Assembly (NCBI RefSeq): GCF_036002945.1
Contig: NZ_CP108529.1
Coordinates: 1,364,001 to 1,428,000, forward strand
Direction of reading: 5' to 3'
Length of the DNA: 64,000 nucleotides
From: Streptomyces sp. NBC_01224
GTDB taxonomy: Bacteria > Actinomycetota > Actinomycetes > Streptomycetales > Streptomycetaceae
Below the pieces are notes generated by a model, which was given only the letters and a program-made list of their open reading frames with translations, ran no database searches and was not told the origin of the DNA. How positions within the stretch are numbered: position 1 is the first letter of the stretch; every line of letters starts with the position of its first letter. A program made the position numbers and the translations under genes. This document shows positions 24,505-36,000 of the stretch, one piece after another.

Positions 24505-27354
24505 TCAGCCACAGTCGAGTTGGGCCCGTTCATCCTTGACCACATCACTGCGGAGATCCACCGGCAGGTCCTTTCGGCGCTTCACCTTGAGCTTCCGGTA
24601 GACGCGGGTGAGGTGCTGCTCCACCGTGCTCGCGGTGATGTGGAGCTTGCTCGCGATCTCGCGGTTGGTGCAGCCCATGACGGCAAGCGCGGCAACGCGC
24701 CGTTCCGAACCGGTGAGTGAGGTGATTCCCTCGGTGCTGCCCGAAGCCGTCTCGGGGCTGCTGAGGTCACCTGTGGCCGCGAGGAGTTCTTTCGTCAGCG
24801 GACCGGCGTCGCAGAGGTTGGCCACGTGCCAGGCCCTGCGGAAGACCATGCGGGCCCGCCGGTACTCCTCGAGCTGGTGGTAGCTGCGGCTGAGGTCGAC
24901 GAGGGCTCTCGCCTGCTCGTAGCGGTCGCCACAGTCCTCCAGCAGATCGAGCGCCTCGGTGAGCAGGTCGGGACGTCTGGCGGTGGGGCCCGTCGCGGCG
25001 AGCAGGCGCAGGGCCGAGCCGCGGATGCGCGGCGTGTCCGTGCCCGCCCCGGCCAGCTGGTCGTGGATGAGTCGCTTGGCCTGGTCCCGGTTGCCCAGGC
25101 GCAGCCAGGCTTCGGCCGCGCCGGTCCGCCAGGGGACGAGGGCTGTGGCGTCGAGGTCCCAGGTGCGCATGAGTTCGCCGCAGGAGATGAAGTCCGCGAG
25201 CGCGGCGTGCGGTTGATTGGTGGCGAGGTAGTAGTGGCCGCGGGCGTGGAGGTAGTGCAGCCCGTAGCGGCTCTGGAACATGCCGTCGGTCGCTGAGTAC
25301 GTGAGGTGTCTCGCGGCTTCCGCGTAGTCGCCCATCCTGGTCGAGGCAAGGATGAGGCTGCCCAGCGGAAAGCCGATCGCGACGCCCCACGCCTGGGGCG
25401 GCAGCCGGGTCAGTGCCTGCCGGGCGTGTCCGGCGCCCGCTGCCAGGTCGCCCTGCCTGACAGCGATCTCCGCACGCGTCGCGGAAGCCATCGCCGACCA
25501 GAGGGGGGCCTCCCGTGAACCCGCCTCGGCCAGGAGGCGTTCGCACTGGTCGGCCGCGCTGCGCAGGCGTCCCGCGCAGATCAGGACGAGCAGGGCCAGC
25601 TGTACGGCTTCCTCGGTCCAGGGCGACGTACGGCCCAGGCCGAGGCCGTCGAGGACCCGTTCCGCACGGTCTGCGGCCGGCTCGCCGGGCCCGTGGGTGA
25701 ACAGCCCCGCCAGTTCGGCTGCCGACCGCAGCCACGGGTCGCCGCGAGGGTCGGCAAGTGTGGGGGATCCGTCATCGGCCGGGACGGACCCCTGGTGTCT
25801 GCGGGCGAGCTGAGGATGGGTGGCGGCGAGCCACAGTTCGGTGTTCCGGGACGGTGCGGCCTGTGGGGCCTCACCCGTTTTGGACCGGGCGCTGCGGATC
25901 CGTTCGAGAACGGTCTCCGCCTCGCCCGTACGGCCGTGCCAGAGCAGGTGCCGGAGCAGGATCAGCAGGTCGCCGTGGTCCAGTTGGCCGGTGCGCGCCG
26001 CCGCGGCCAGCGGGGTGAGATGGCGCGCGGCCGCGGAGGGGTTGAGTTCCCATTCGGCCTGGGTCAGCCGCGCTCTGATGCCCGGCCGGTCCTGCTCGTT
26101 GCCGCAGGACCTGTGGGCGAGTGCGAGGCATTCCGTCGCGAGCCGGATCCTGCCCCCGAACAGTGCCTGGTCGGCGGCCTCCAGCAGCACCCGGACCGCC
26201 CACGGGCCCTGGGTGTGCTTGGACTCCACCAGGTGGCGGGCGACAGTCATGGCGGGTGCGCCCCGCGCGTGCATGAGCTGCGCGGCGCGGCGGTGCAGGG
26301 CCGCCCGATCCGGGGCCTGCAGGCTGTCGAGGATGGTCGAGCGGGCCACAGGGTGCCGGAACACGCCGTTGTTCGTCAGACCGGCCGCTTCCATGTCGTG
26401 GAGGGCGCGGCCGACCGCCTCCGTGTCGGCTCCGGCCAGTTGGGCCAGCTCCTTCACGGCTCCCTCCTCATCGAGGACCGCCAGGGCGCGCGCCACGTGC
26501 GCGACGCCGGGATTGTCCCGGTACAAGCAGTTGAGCAGGGCCAGCCCGTAGCCCTGTGCCCGTGCCTCACCAGCGATGTGGTGATCCTCGATGAGGGCGT
26601 GCAGAAGCAGGGGGTTGCCGCCGCTGACCCGGAAGAAGTCGTCCACGTCCCACGTGCTGGTCCGGCCCTCCGGCCGCTGTGGCGAGGCGAAGTCCTCCAG
26701 TTCGGGAGAGCGGCCGGAGGGCCGGCCGCGGAGCACCTCGGCGACGCCCGCCCGGGTGAGCGGTGCCAGGCGCAGCCGGTGGAACTGCGACTGGCGTCGC
26801 AGTTCGGCGCGGAACGGGGAGTGCTGCGCTCCGAGTTCCGCGTCCTCGGTCAGGACCGCCATGATCCGCGCCGATCCGATCCTGCGCACGATGTGGAGCA
26901 GGCAGTGCAAAGACGAGATGTCGGCATGCTGAACGTCGTCGACGGCTATCAGCACCGGTGTTTCCGCGGCCAGGTCGAGCAGGACGACGCCGAGGCCCTG
27001 GAAGATCTGGACGGCTTCCGGTTCGACGGTGTCGTGGTGGGTTCGGGGCAGAGCGTCCGAGGACACTCCTTCCTTCAGCAGCTGAGCGGCCCGGTCGGCG
27101 ATGTCCAGGGGCAGGCTGGCGCTCTGCAGCAGCTGGGTCAGGACTCCCAAGGGCAGGGTGCGCTCCGCGCGCGAGCAGGTAGCACGGAGCACGACGACGT
27201 CCGACGAGGCGCGCTCGGTGAATACGCGCAGAAGCTCGGTCTTGCCCGTGGTGACGGGGCCGTCGAGCACGACGACATGCCCCCGTCTCCCGCGGCATTC
27301 GTCCAGCAGCCCGTCCAGATACCGCACATGCTCGTCACGCTCGACCAAACGCAC
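24505..27354 (-). CDS. LuxR-family LAL transcriptional activator
   Basis: 949 residues, the usual size for large ATP-binding LuxR (LAL) regulators of macrolide and ansamycin clusters. A Walker A motif (GPVTTGKT, residues 32-39) and a Walker B-like segment (VLIAVDDVQHAD) form the N-terminal STAND ATPase. A long TPR-like helical middle follows, and the C-terminus (about 885-935) is a LuxR helix-turn-helix beginning SLTGSERRVAALA. LAL proteins are MalT-like and typically activate the cluster that holds them. The GTG start follows a GGAAGG tract. The gene lies 62 bases after the methyltransferase and 37 before the YceI gene, so it appears to be in the PKS A transcription unit, allowing positive autoregulation (inference). 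Confidence 0.93.
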   Translation of the reverse strand: MRLVERDEHVRYLDGLLDECRGRRGHVVVLDGPVTTGKTELLRVFTERASSDVVVLRATCSRAERTLPLGVLTQLLQSASLPLDIADRAAQLLKEGVSSDALPRTHHDTVEPEAVQIFQGLGVVLLDLAAETPVLIAVDDVQHADISSLHCLLHIVRRIGSARIMAVLTEDAELGAQHSPFRAELRRQSQFHRLRLAPLTRAGVAEVLRGRPSGRSPELEDFASPQRPEGRTSTWDVDDFFRVSGGNPLLLHALIEDHHIAGEARAQGYGLALLNCLYRDNPGVAHVARALAVLDEEGAVKELAQLAGADTEAVGRALHDMEAAGLTNNGVFRHPVARSTILDSLQAPDRAALHRRAAQLMHARGAPAMTVARHLVESKHTQGPWAVRVLLEAADQALFGGRIRLATECLALAHRSCGNEQDRPGIRARLTQAEWELNPSAAARHLTPLAAAARTGQLDHGDLLILLRHLLWHGRTGEAETVLERIRSARSKTGEAPQAAPSRNTELWLAATHPQLARRHQGSVPADDGSPTLADPRGDPWLRSAAELAGLFTHGPGEPAADRAERVLDGLGLGRTSPWTEEAVQLALLVLICAGRLRSAADQCERLLAEAGSREAPLWSAMASATRAEIAVRQGDLAAGAGHARQALTRLPPQAWGVAIGFPLGSLILASTRMGDYAEAARHLTYSATDGMFQSRYGLHYLHARGHYYLATNQPHAALADFISCGELMRTWDLDATALVPWRTGAAEAWLRLGNRDQAKRLIHDQLAGAGTDTPRIRGSALRLLAATGPTARRPDLLTEALDLLEDCGDRYEQARALVDLSRSYHQLEEYRRARMVFRRAWHVANLCDAGPLTKELLAATGDLSSPETASGSTEGITSLTGSERRVAALAVMGCTNREIASKLHITASTVEQHLTRVYRKLKVKRRKDLPVDLRSDVVKDERAQLDCG

Positions 27355-27416
27355 CCTTCCACCCCTGCCCTTGCACGCTTACTGCTGTCCCGGCGCGGCC
27401 CGCATCCGGGTGATGT

Positions 27417-28310
27417 TCAGATCGTCGGTTTGTGCGCGACCGCAATAACGTAATCGATGGTGTCCAGCTCCTTCTTCAGCAGTTCCTGGTCACTCCAGTT
27501 CTGGCTTATTCCCTTGTACTGGGTGGGCGTGACCAGTTCCTTGTACTCAGGGCTCTTGATCTTCGTCACCATGAACGTGCGGTACTGCTCCCACACCCGG
27601 TCCCTGATGGAATCGATTCGGTTCTCCTCGAATCCGGCTTCGGCCAGCTTGTCGGCGTAGACCCCCGAGGTGTACCAGTTCTCCTCGTCGTAACTGAGGA
27701 GGATCCAGCTGAGCGCGCGGGACTTGAGTTCCTTGCGTACGACCGCGTCGTGGGTCGGAAGGACGTCCGCGACGGCAAGTACACCGCCGGGGCGCAGGAC
27801 CCGGAATGCTTCCTTGAAGAATGCGCTGCGCGGGTAGAAGTGAAATGCGGATTCAAGGGCGACGACCCGGTCGAACGTGTTGTCCGGGAAGGGAATGTCG
27901 GTGGCGGATCCCTGCTGGAATTCGAGTCGGTCCTCGAGCCCTTCCGCCTTGGCGCGGGCCTGGGCGGCCTCGATCTGGTGCGGGGTGATGTTCAGGCCGT
28001 GGATCTTCTTGGGCTGCCGGTTGCGGATCCAGGAGAAGTCCTGATCGCCGTAGCCGAACCCGAGGTCGAGCACGGTGTCACCGGCCTGGATGCCGGCGGC
28101 GTCACCCAGCCGGGTGGCGAGCTCCTCCGCGGCCTCGTCCAGGCTGACGCATCCGTCGTTCCAGTAACCGAAGTTGCAGTACGTGGTGGTGCGGTCGACG
28201 AACTCGAAGCTGGGTGGCATGAACTGGTAGAGGCGCCGGGTCCGCTTGACGGGGTCGCCCGTCGAGATCATCTGGATGAGCTTTCCGAACTGCTTGGCTG
28301 CTTCCAACAT
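27417..28310 (-). CDS. SAM-dependent O-methyltransferase, EryG-like
   Basis: 297 residues. SAM motif I is LDLGFGYGD (81-89), and the order and spacing of the later motifs (SATDIPFPDNTFDRV, RVLRPGGVLAVADV) match the EryG-like family of class I O-methyltransferases that act on macrolide hydroxyls. It probably methylates a hydroxyl of the polyketide or its aromatic head; the position cannot be told. The ATG at 28310 begins the family-like N-terminus. An upstream in-frame extension is open only because it reads through the wrong frame of the monooxygenase gene. The Shine-Dalgarno is weak (GAAAGG about ten bases upstream), so coupling to the monooxygenase, whose stop is 29 bases upstream, is likely. 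Confidence 0.9.
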   Translation of the reverse strand: MLEAAKQFGKLIQMISTGDPVKRTRRLYQFMPPSFEFVDRTTTYCNFGYWNDGCVSLDEAAEELATRLGDAAGIQAGDTVLDLGFGYGDQDFSWIRNRQPKKIHGLNITPHQIEAAQARAKAEGLEDRLEFQQGSATDIPFPDNTFDRVVALESAFHFYPRSAFFKEAFRVLRPGGVLAVADVLPTHDAVVRKELKSRALSWILLSYDEENWYTSGVYADKLAEAGFEENRIDSIRDRVWEQYRTFMVTKIKSPEYKELVTPTQYKGISQNWSDQELLKKELDTIDYVIAVAHKPTI

Positions 28311-28339
28311 GGGAGGTCTGCCTTTCGTGGGGCGGAGGT

Positions 28340-29962
28340 TCAGGTAGTGGTTCGGCCGAGCCGGTGACGCAGGTCGTCGATGAGCCCGACCAGATCGTCG
28401 GGGCTGTGGGCGGCACCGAAGAGGTAGAAGTCCGGGCGTACGAGCATGCCGATCGCACCGGCAGGTCCTGGGCCGGGCAGCCCGGCCAGGTAGGACAGAT
28501 AGAGGCCCTCGGCATCGACGACCGCGTACTCCCCCGCCTTCTCCGGCGCGGTCCCCGCAGGCAGTACCTGCACGAGGTGGCAGCCGAGGGTGTCGAGGAA
28601 GTCCAGATCGGAGGTGCCGAGGAACAGGCGCGGGTCCTCGGCGCAGAGCAGGACGAAACCGGTACCGACGATGTCGTCGAGGAGTCCCCTGACGCCGCCG
28701 CGTACCACTTCCGCCTGCGGGACGAGCTGGCCGGCCGACCGCGCGGTCCCGTCGGCCGAGGCTGCGCCGGTGCGCAGGAACCCCTCGCCGAGGGAGTCGG
28801 CCAGCGAGGGCCCGTCCGGGGCGGCCTGGTCCCGACCACCCTTGGCGCGCATGCGGGCGGCGAGCATGAAGGCGTCGCGCCCGGCCGCGGCGGCGCGGTC
28901 GGTCTGGCAGATGACGTTGCCCAGCGCGATCGACGTCTCGATGGCCGGCCGTACGTGTGCGCTGCGTTCGACGGTGTAGGTGTCGAGCAGGTCCTCGCCT
29001 GCCCGGCCGCCCAGGACGAGGTCCAGCTTCCACGCGAGGTTGGCGGCGTCGCGGAAGCCCGAGCACATGCCCTGCCCGACGAAGGGCGGCATGACGTGCG
29101 CGGCGTCGCCCGCGACCAGCAGCCTTCCGGAGCGCCACTGGTCCGCGCAGGTGCCCTGCGTGGTGTAGACGGCGTGCCGTTCCAGGGTGGCGTTGTCCGG
29201 GGTGAGGTCGAAGAGCCCCAGCAGCCGCCACACGGTCGTCTCGTGCCCGAGCTCCTCGACCGTCTCGCCGGGCATCCGCATGAACTCCCAGCGCCGGTGG
29301 CCGGGACCCGCGGAGACCGCGGTCCTGGGCCGGGCGGGGTCGCAGATCTGCAGGTTGTTGGGCGTGTACTCGCGTTTGTCGTGGGTCACGACGTCGCAGA
29401 TCAGCCAGTCGTGAGAGAAACCGTAGTCGGTGACCGTCGTCCCGATGTGCCGGCCGACGAAGCTGTTGGCGCCGTCGCAGCCTATGACCCAGCGGGCCCC
29501 GTACGTGTGCCGGTTGCCGTCCGCGTCCTCCGCGACGACCTCCACCCGGTCCTCGTAGCTGGTCAGCTCGACCGCCGTCCGGCCGCGGTGCACGGTGACA
29601 CCGGGCAGTTCCGCTCCGCGTGCGACGAGGGCGGCCTCCAGGCCGGGCTGGTACATCGACGTGGACTCGGGCCAGCCCGACGGGCTCTTCCCCGGCACCT
29701 CCATATGGATCAGGGTCTGCCCGCGGGCGTTCTCCCAAACGTACTCGCCGGTGGGTTCCCGGACACCCTCGAGGCGGTCGGCGACACCCACGGCGGCGAG
29801 GATGCGGGCCGCCTCGCCGTCGTACGCGACGGCGCGGGGCATCGGGTAGGGCTGCGGCCAGCGCTCGACCACCGTGACCGTGCGGCCGCGCTGGGCCAGC
29901 AGGATCGCCGCCAGCTGGCCCACCGGACCATATCCGACGATCAGCACATCGGAGTTCACCAC
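28340..29962 (-). CDS. FAD-dependent aromatic monooxygenase, Rif-Orf19/GdmM-like group
   Basis: 540 residues from the GTG at 29962, which has AGGGAG eight bases upstream; an earlier ATG at 30091 would run into the PKS A coding end. Motifs of class A flavin hydroxylases are present: GYGPVG (10-15), a DG motif (GCDGANSFVG) and a GD motif (LLVAGDAAHVMPPF). The C-terminal thioredoxin-like domain is typical of 3-(3-hydroxyphenyl)propionate-hydroxylase relatives. In AHBA pathways such enzymes (Rif-Orf19, GdmM) hydroxylate the aromatic ring, leading to quinone formation. The same job is likely here, by family and context. It lies 43 bases downstream of PKS A in the same direction. Confidence 0.92.
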   Translation of the reverse strand: MVNSDVLIVGYGPVGQLAAILLAQRGRTVTVVERWPQPYPMPRAVAYDGEAARILAAVGVADRLEGVREPTGEYVWENARGQTLIHMEVPGKSPSGWPESTSMYQPGLEAALVARGAELPGVTVHRGRTAVELTSYEDRVEVVAEDADGNRHTYGARWVIGCDGANSFVGRHIGTTVTDYGFSHDWLICDVVTHDKREYTPNNLQICDPARPRTAVSAGPGHRRWEFMRMPGETVEELGHETTVWRLLGLFDLTPDNATLERHAVYTTQGTCADQWRSGRLLVAGDAAHVMPPFVGQGMCSGFRDAANLAWKLDLVLGGRAGEDLLDTYTVERSAHVRPAIETSIALGNVICQTDRAAAAGRDAFMLAARMRAKGGRDQAAPDGPSLADSLGEGFLRTGAASADGTARSAGQLVPQAEVVRGGVRGLLDDIVGTGFVLLCAEDPRLFLGTSDLDFLDTLGCHLVQVLPAGTAPEKAGEYAVVDAEGLYLSYLAGLPGPGPAGAIGMLVRPDFYLFGAAHSPDDLVGLIDDLRHRLGRTTT

Positions 29963-30005
29963 GTCTGTATCTCCCTGAACGCTGCTGCGGGGACCCGAAC
30001 GGTGT

Positions 30006-33000
30006 TCAGGACGACCCCAGTTCCTTGTCGATGAGCCCGAAGATCTCGTCGTCGGAGGCCGTATCGAAGTCGAATTCGTCCTCCTCGTCATCGATGCGGC
30101 CCGCAGACCCCCAGGAGGCGGTCAGTGACTCCAGTCGCGACAGCCGCGACATGAGATCCGCCCGCAGCTCCTCGTCGGGGTCCGCGTGCGCGAACGCCGC
30201 TTCCAGCCGGTCCAGTTCAGCGGTCAGTACCAGCGGCTGCGAGCCCGCGGCCGGCGCGCCGGTCCGTTCCGGGCGGAGCCGCTCGGCCAGGCGGCCGGCC
30301 AGCGCCAGGGGGGTCGGGTAGTCGAAGATCAGCGTGGCCGGCAGCCGGACTCCGGTGGCGCCGACGAGCCGGTTGCGGAGCTCCACCGCCGTCAGGGAGT
30401 CGAATCCGACATCCTTGAACGCCTGCTCGGATTCGATGGTCCCCGCGGAGCCGTGACCGAGCACGGTCGCCGCCTCGGCACGCACCATCTCCAGCAGCTC
30501 TGCCGCCCGCTCCGCCTCGTTCAGGCCGGCCAGCTCCTGTGCAGGTATCCGTACCGCGTCGGACGCTGCACCGCGCGAGCTCTTGCGGGTGACGCGCATC
30601 AGGCCGCGCAGCAGCGGAGGTACGCCCGTGGCATCCGTGCCGGCCGCGCCGAGGTCGAGCTTGGCGGGCATCAGCTTCGCGTGTCCCAGGCGCAGTGCGA
30701 TGTCCAGCAGCTCCATGGCCTCCCGTGAATCCAGGGCGTCCATGCCGCCGCGCCGGCCGCGTTCCTGCTCCGCACTGCCGAGGCCACCGGTCATGGCGGA
30801 CGCCTGGGCCCACAACCCCCAGGCAAGGGACGTCGCGGGCAGCCCCTTGGCGTGCCGGTACTGGGCCAGCGCGTCCAGAGAGGCGTTGGACGCCGCGTAG
30901 TTGGCCTGGCCCGGTGTGCCGAGGAGGCCGGAGGCCGACGAGAACAGCATGAAGACGGCCAGGTCGGCGTCCCGGGTCAGGTCGTGCAGGTGCCAGGCCG
31001 CGTCGGCCTTGGGGCGCAGCACGGTGTCCAGGCGCTCGGGGGTGAGCGCCGTGAGCACACCGTCGTCCAGCACACCCGCGGCATGGACCACGCCGGTGAG
31101 GGGCCGTTCGGCCGGGATCGCGTCGAGAACGGCCGCGAGCGCCCCACGGTCGGCGACGTCGCAGGCGGCGAACGTCACACGCGCGCCCAGTCCGGCCAGT
31201 TCGGCGTCGAGAGCCCGGGCCCCGGAGCTTTCGCCGCCGCTGCGGCTGACCAGTACAACGCTGCGTACTCCGTGCTGGGCGACCAGGTGCCGGGCGACCA
31301 GTCCGCCCAGGGTTCCGGTACCGCCCGTGATCAGTACGGTGCCGTCCGGGTCCAGCGGCCGTCCCGCGGCCGGCGTGTCGGAGGGGACACGCGCCAGCCT
31401 GGGCACCCGTGCCTCACCGGCCCGGATGGCGAGCTGCGCCTCCCCCGAGGCGACGGCCCGCGGGAGGGCGCGCCGGGAGTCCTCGTCGGCGTCGATGTCG
31501 ACGAGCACGATGCGGTCCGGGTTCTCCGACTGAGCGGCGCGCACCATGCCCCACACGGCGGCGGCCGCCGGGTCGCTACCGGGCAGGCACGCTTCGCGGG
31601 TGAGCACCACCAGCCGTGCGGAGGGGGGCCGGTCCTCGTCCAGCCAGGACCTCACGGCGTGCAGGGCACGCCCCAGCAGGTCCCGCACCCGGGCAGGGCC
31701 CTCGGCCGTCGGCGTGTCCGTGAGGTCGGCGTACTCCAGCCGCTGGGACGGATCCTGGCGTTCGGGCAGCGTCACGGTGGGCCAGTCGAGGTGGAACAGC
31801 CGGTCGTACGCCACAGGCCCTGTGTGCAGCTGGTCGGCGGAGACCGGGCGGAAGACCAGGGACTCGACGGACATCACCGGTACGCCGTCCGTGTCGGTGG
31901 CCTCCAGGGCGAAGGCGTCCGGGCCTGCCGGGGTCACCTTGACGCGCAGTGCGCAGGCGCCCGAGGCGTGCAGGGTGACTCCGGTCCACGCGAACGGCAG
32001 GAGGATCCTTCCCTGTCCCATGCCGGCCAGCGCGCCGAAGCTCGCGGCGTGCAGCGCCGCGTCCAGCAGGGCGGGGTGGAGTCCGAACTGCCGGGCGTCG
32101 TCCTCGTACTCCTTGGACAGGGCGACCTCGGCGAAGATCTCCTCACCGCGGGTCCACACGGATCGCAGGCCGCGGAAGGACGGACCGTAGGCGTAGCCCG
32201 CCTCCGCCATGGAGGGGTAGAAGCCGTCGGAGTCGACGCGTTTGGCGCCTTCGGGCGGCCACACCCCGGACACGGGCAGGGGTGCCGTACCGCCCGCGGC
32301 GAGCAGGCCGCTCGCGTGTCTGGTCCAGGGGGCATCGGGTTCCGCGCCGGCGGGGCGGGAGTGGATTCCCACGGGGCGGCGGCCGGTCGCGTCCGGCGCG
32401 GCGACGGCGACCTGCAGCTGTACGGCCGCGTGGTCGGGCAGGACGAGAGGGGCTTCGATGACGAGTTCGTCGAGCACCGGGCACCCGGCCTCGTCGCCCG
32501 CCCGTACGACCGCTTCCACCAGCGCGGTGCCCGGCACCAGGACCTGCCCGCCCACCGCGTGGTCGGCGAGCCAGCCGTGAGTGGCCACGGACAGCCTGCC
32601 GGTGGCGAGTACCCCGTCGCTGTCCGGCAGCGTGACGGTGCCGCGCAGCAGCGGGTGACCGGCGTCGGTGAGACCCGCCGCGCCCGCGTCCGGCGTGGCA
32701 CCGGCCGGGTCGAGCCAGTAGCGCCGGCGCTGGAAGGCGTACGTGGGAAGGTCGACCTTCCGTGAGCCGCTGCCCTCGAACAGGGCGGTCCAGTCCACCG
32801 GGACGCCCCGCACGTGGAGCCGTGCGAGCGCGGAGACGACCGCTTGCGGTTCGGGCCTGTCGCGTCGCAGGGTCGGGACAGCGGCGATGGTTTCCGCGAC
32901 GTCGCTGAGGCAGTCCTGCACCATCGCGGTGAGGACACCGCCGGGGCCGAGTTCCAGGAAGGTGCCGACGCCTCGGCTGTGCAAGGTGCGTACCGCATCG

Positions 33001-36000
33001 TGGAACCGCACCGGCCGCCGCACCTGGTCGGTCCAGTAGTCCGGGCGGCACAGGACGTCGGCTCCGGCCGCTTCCGGGGTGCTGGTCGATACGACGGGGA
33101 TGCGGGGCGCCCGGAGGTCGAGTCCTTCCACCACCGCGCGGAACGCGTCGAGCATCGGGTCCATCAACGGGGAGTGGAAGGCGTGGCTGACCCGGAGCCT
33201 CCTGGTCTCCGTGCCGCGCGCGGTGAACTCCGCCGCGAGCTCCTGTACGGCCTGCTCGTCGCCGGAAACCACCACGGCGGACGGTCCGTTGACTGCCGCG
33301 ATGCTCACCCGGTCCTCCAGGCCGGCGAGCACGGGCAGCACCTCGTCCTCGGACGCGGCAACGGCGATCATGGAACCGCCCGTGGGCAGGGCCTGCATGA
33401 GTGCCCCACGGGCGGCGACCAGCGTGCAGGCGTCGGCCAGCGAAAGCACCCCGGAGACGTGCGCGGCGGCGATCTCGCCGACCGAGTGTCCGGCGACGGC
33501 GTCGGGCCGTACGCCCCAGGACTCCATCAGGCGGAATAGGGCCACTTCGACGGTGAACAGGGCCGCCTGGGTCATCGCTGTCTGTTCCAGCGGCGCGGGG
33601 TCGGTTCCCAGGAGCACGCTGTGCAGGGGCCGTTCCAGGCGCGGATCGAGTTCCGCGCACACCGCGTCGAAGGCTTCGGTGAACGCCGGGTAGGCGTCGT
33701 ACAGTTCACGCCCCATACCGAGGTGCTGCGCGCCCTGGCCGGTGAACAGGACGGCGGTCGGACCGCCGGCCCGTGTGCCCTGTACGAGGGTGGCGGCGCC
33801 CTCGCCGTGTGCCAGGGCGTGCAGCCCCGGCAGCAGTTCCTCGCCGTTCCGGGCCACGATGACCGCGCGGTGTTCCAGGTTCGACCGTGCGGTGAGGGAG
33901 TACGCGACGTCGACGGGGTCGGGCCCGTCAGGCCGCTCCAGGACGGCCACCAGGCGTTCGGCCTGCGCGGACAGTGCCTCCGGGGTGCGTGCGGCGAGCA
34001 GCCACGGCACGGCGGGCAGTGGCCTGCGCGCCTCGGCAGGGGCCGGTTCGCCGACGGGCGGCTGCTCCAGGATCACGTGCCCGTTGGTGCCGCTGATCCC
34101 GAAGGAAGACACTCCGGCCCGCCGGGGACGGTTCAGGTCGGGCCAGTCCCGGGCCTCGGTCAGCAGCTCCACGGCGCCCGATGCCCAGTCGATGTGCGGG
34201 GAGGGTTCGTCGATGTGCAGGGTGCGGGGCAGTACGCCGTGGCGCATCGCCATGACCATCTTGATCACGCCCGCCACACCGGCCGCGGCCTGTGTGTGAC
34301 CGATGTTGGACTTCAGGGAGCCCAGCCACAGCGGCCGACCCTCGGGCCGGTTCTGGCCGTAGGCCGCCAGGACGGCGTGTGCCTCGATCGGGTCGCCCAG
34401 CGTCGTTCCCGTGCCGTGTGCCTCCACGACGTCCACATCGGGCGCGGTGAGGCCGGCATCGGCCAGGGCCTGGCGGATGACCCGCTGCTGGGACGTCCCG
34501 TTGGGGGCGGTCAGTCCGTTGCTCGCACCGTCCTGGTTGATCGCTGTGCCGCGCACCACGGCCAGGACGGGATGCCCCTTGCGGCGGGCGTCGGACAGCC
34601 TCTCGACCAGCAGGAGTCCGGCGCCCTCGGACCAGCCGGTGCCGTCCGCGGAGGCGGCGAAGGCGCGGCATCTGCCGTCCGTCGAGAGTCCGCGCTGGCG
34701 GGAGAACTCGACGAAGCCGTCAGGGGTGGCCATGACGGTCACTCCGCCCGCCATCGCCAGGTCGCATTCGCCCGAGCGCAGTGCCTGAGCGGCCATGTGG
34801 AGGGCGACCAGGGAGGAGGAGCAGGCGGTGTCCACCGTCACGGCGGGGCCTTCGAGGCCGAGGGTGTAGGCGACCCGGCCGGACAGCACACTGGACGCGT
34901 TGCCGGTGACGAAGTATCCCTCGGCTCCGCGCCGGGCCGGGCTCTGCCCCGTGCCGTAGTCCTGGTGCATGGCGCCGACGAAGACACCTGTCCGGCTGCC
35001 TTGCAGGGAGGCGGGGTCGATACCGGCCCGCTCCACCACCTCCCAGGCCGTCTCCAGGAGCACGCGCTGCTGCGGGTCCATGGCCAGCGCCTCGCGGGGC
35101 GAGATCCCGAAGAAGGCGGCGTCGAAGTCCCCGGCGTCGTAAAGGAAACTGCCGTGCCGCACGTAGGACTTACCGGTCTGTTCGGGGTCCGGGTCGAAGA
35201 GGTTGTCGACGTCCCAGCCACGGTCGGCGGGGAAGTCGGACACCGCGTCGCCGCCGCCGGCGACGAGGTTCCACAGGTCTTCCGGCGAGGCGACGCCACC
35301 CGGTAGCCGGGCACTCATGGACACGATGACGACCGGGTCGTCGTCGGGTGCCGCACCGGGGACGGGAGCTGCCATGACGGTCTCTTCACCGAGGAGCAGG
35401 CCGAGCAGATGGGCGGCCAGGGCGGTGGGGGTCGGATGGTCGAAGACGAGCGTGGACGGCAGTGCGAGGCCGGCCTCGGCGGCCAGACGGTTACGCAGGT
35501 CGAGTGCGGTCATGGAGTCGAAGCCCTGGTCCCGGAAGGCACGGGCCGCATCCACGGCGTCCGCCGCGGCATGACCGAGCACGGCGGCGGACTGGGCCCG
35601 CACCAGGTCGAGTACGAGCCTGTCGCGCTCGGGGCCGGCGAGCCCCACGAGACGCCCGGCCAGCCCCGATGTGTCCCGCTTCTCCTCCTCGTCCGTCCCC
35701 GTGCCCCGTACCCCGGGCACATCGGCGATCAGCGGGCTGGGACGGGCCATGGTGAACGCGGCACCGAACCGCTGCCAGTCCATGTGCGTCACGCAGACGC
35801 AGGTGTCGTCGTGCTCGACGGCGCGCATCAGCGCCGAGACAGCGGTGCCGGGCTCCATCTCGAGCACACCCGCCCGCCGCAGCCGTTCGGAGGCGCCGTC
35901 CCGCGCTCCGAGTCCGATGCCGCCGCCCCAGGCGCCCCAGGCGACCGATGTCGCCGTACGGCCTTGGGCACGGCGTCGCTCCGCGAGGGCGTCGAGGAAG

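Noticed and set aside
24468..24548. Earlier start for the YceI gene
   Set aside because: It would overlap the LAL coding end, and a GAGGTAAC ribosome-binding site sits just before the GTG at 24467.
27417..29738. A 773-codon minus-strand frame covering the methyltransferase and most of the monooxygenase
   Set aside because: Only the last 297 codons are methyltransferase; the rest is the wrong frame of the monooxygenase gene.
29963..30091. N-terminal extension of the monooxygenase to an ATG at 30091
   Set aside because: It would overlap the PKS A end and has no family similarity, while the GTG at 29962 has a good ribosome-binding site and begins the flavin-binding fold.
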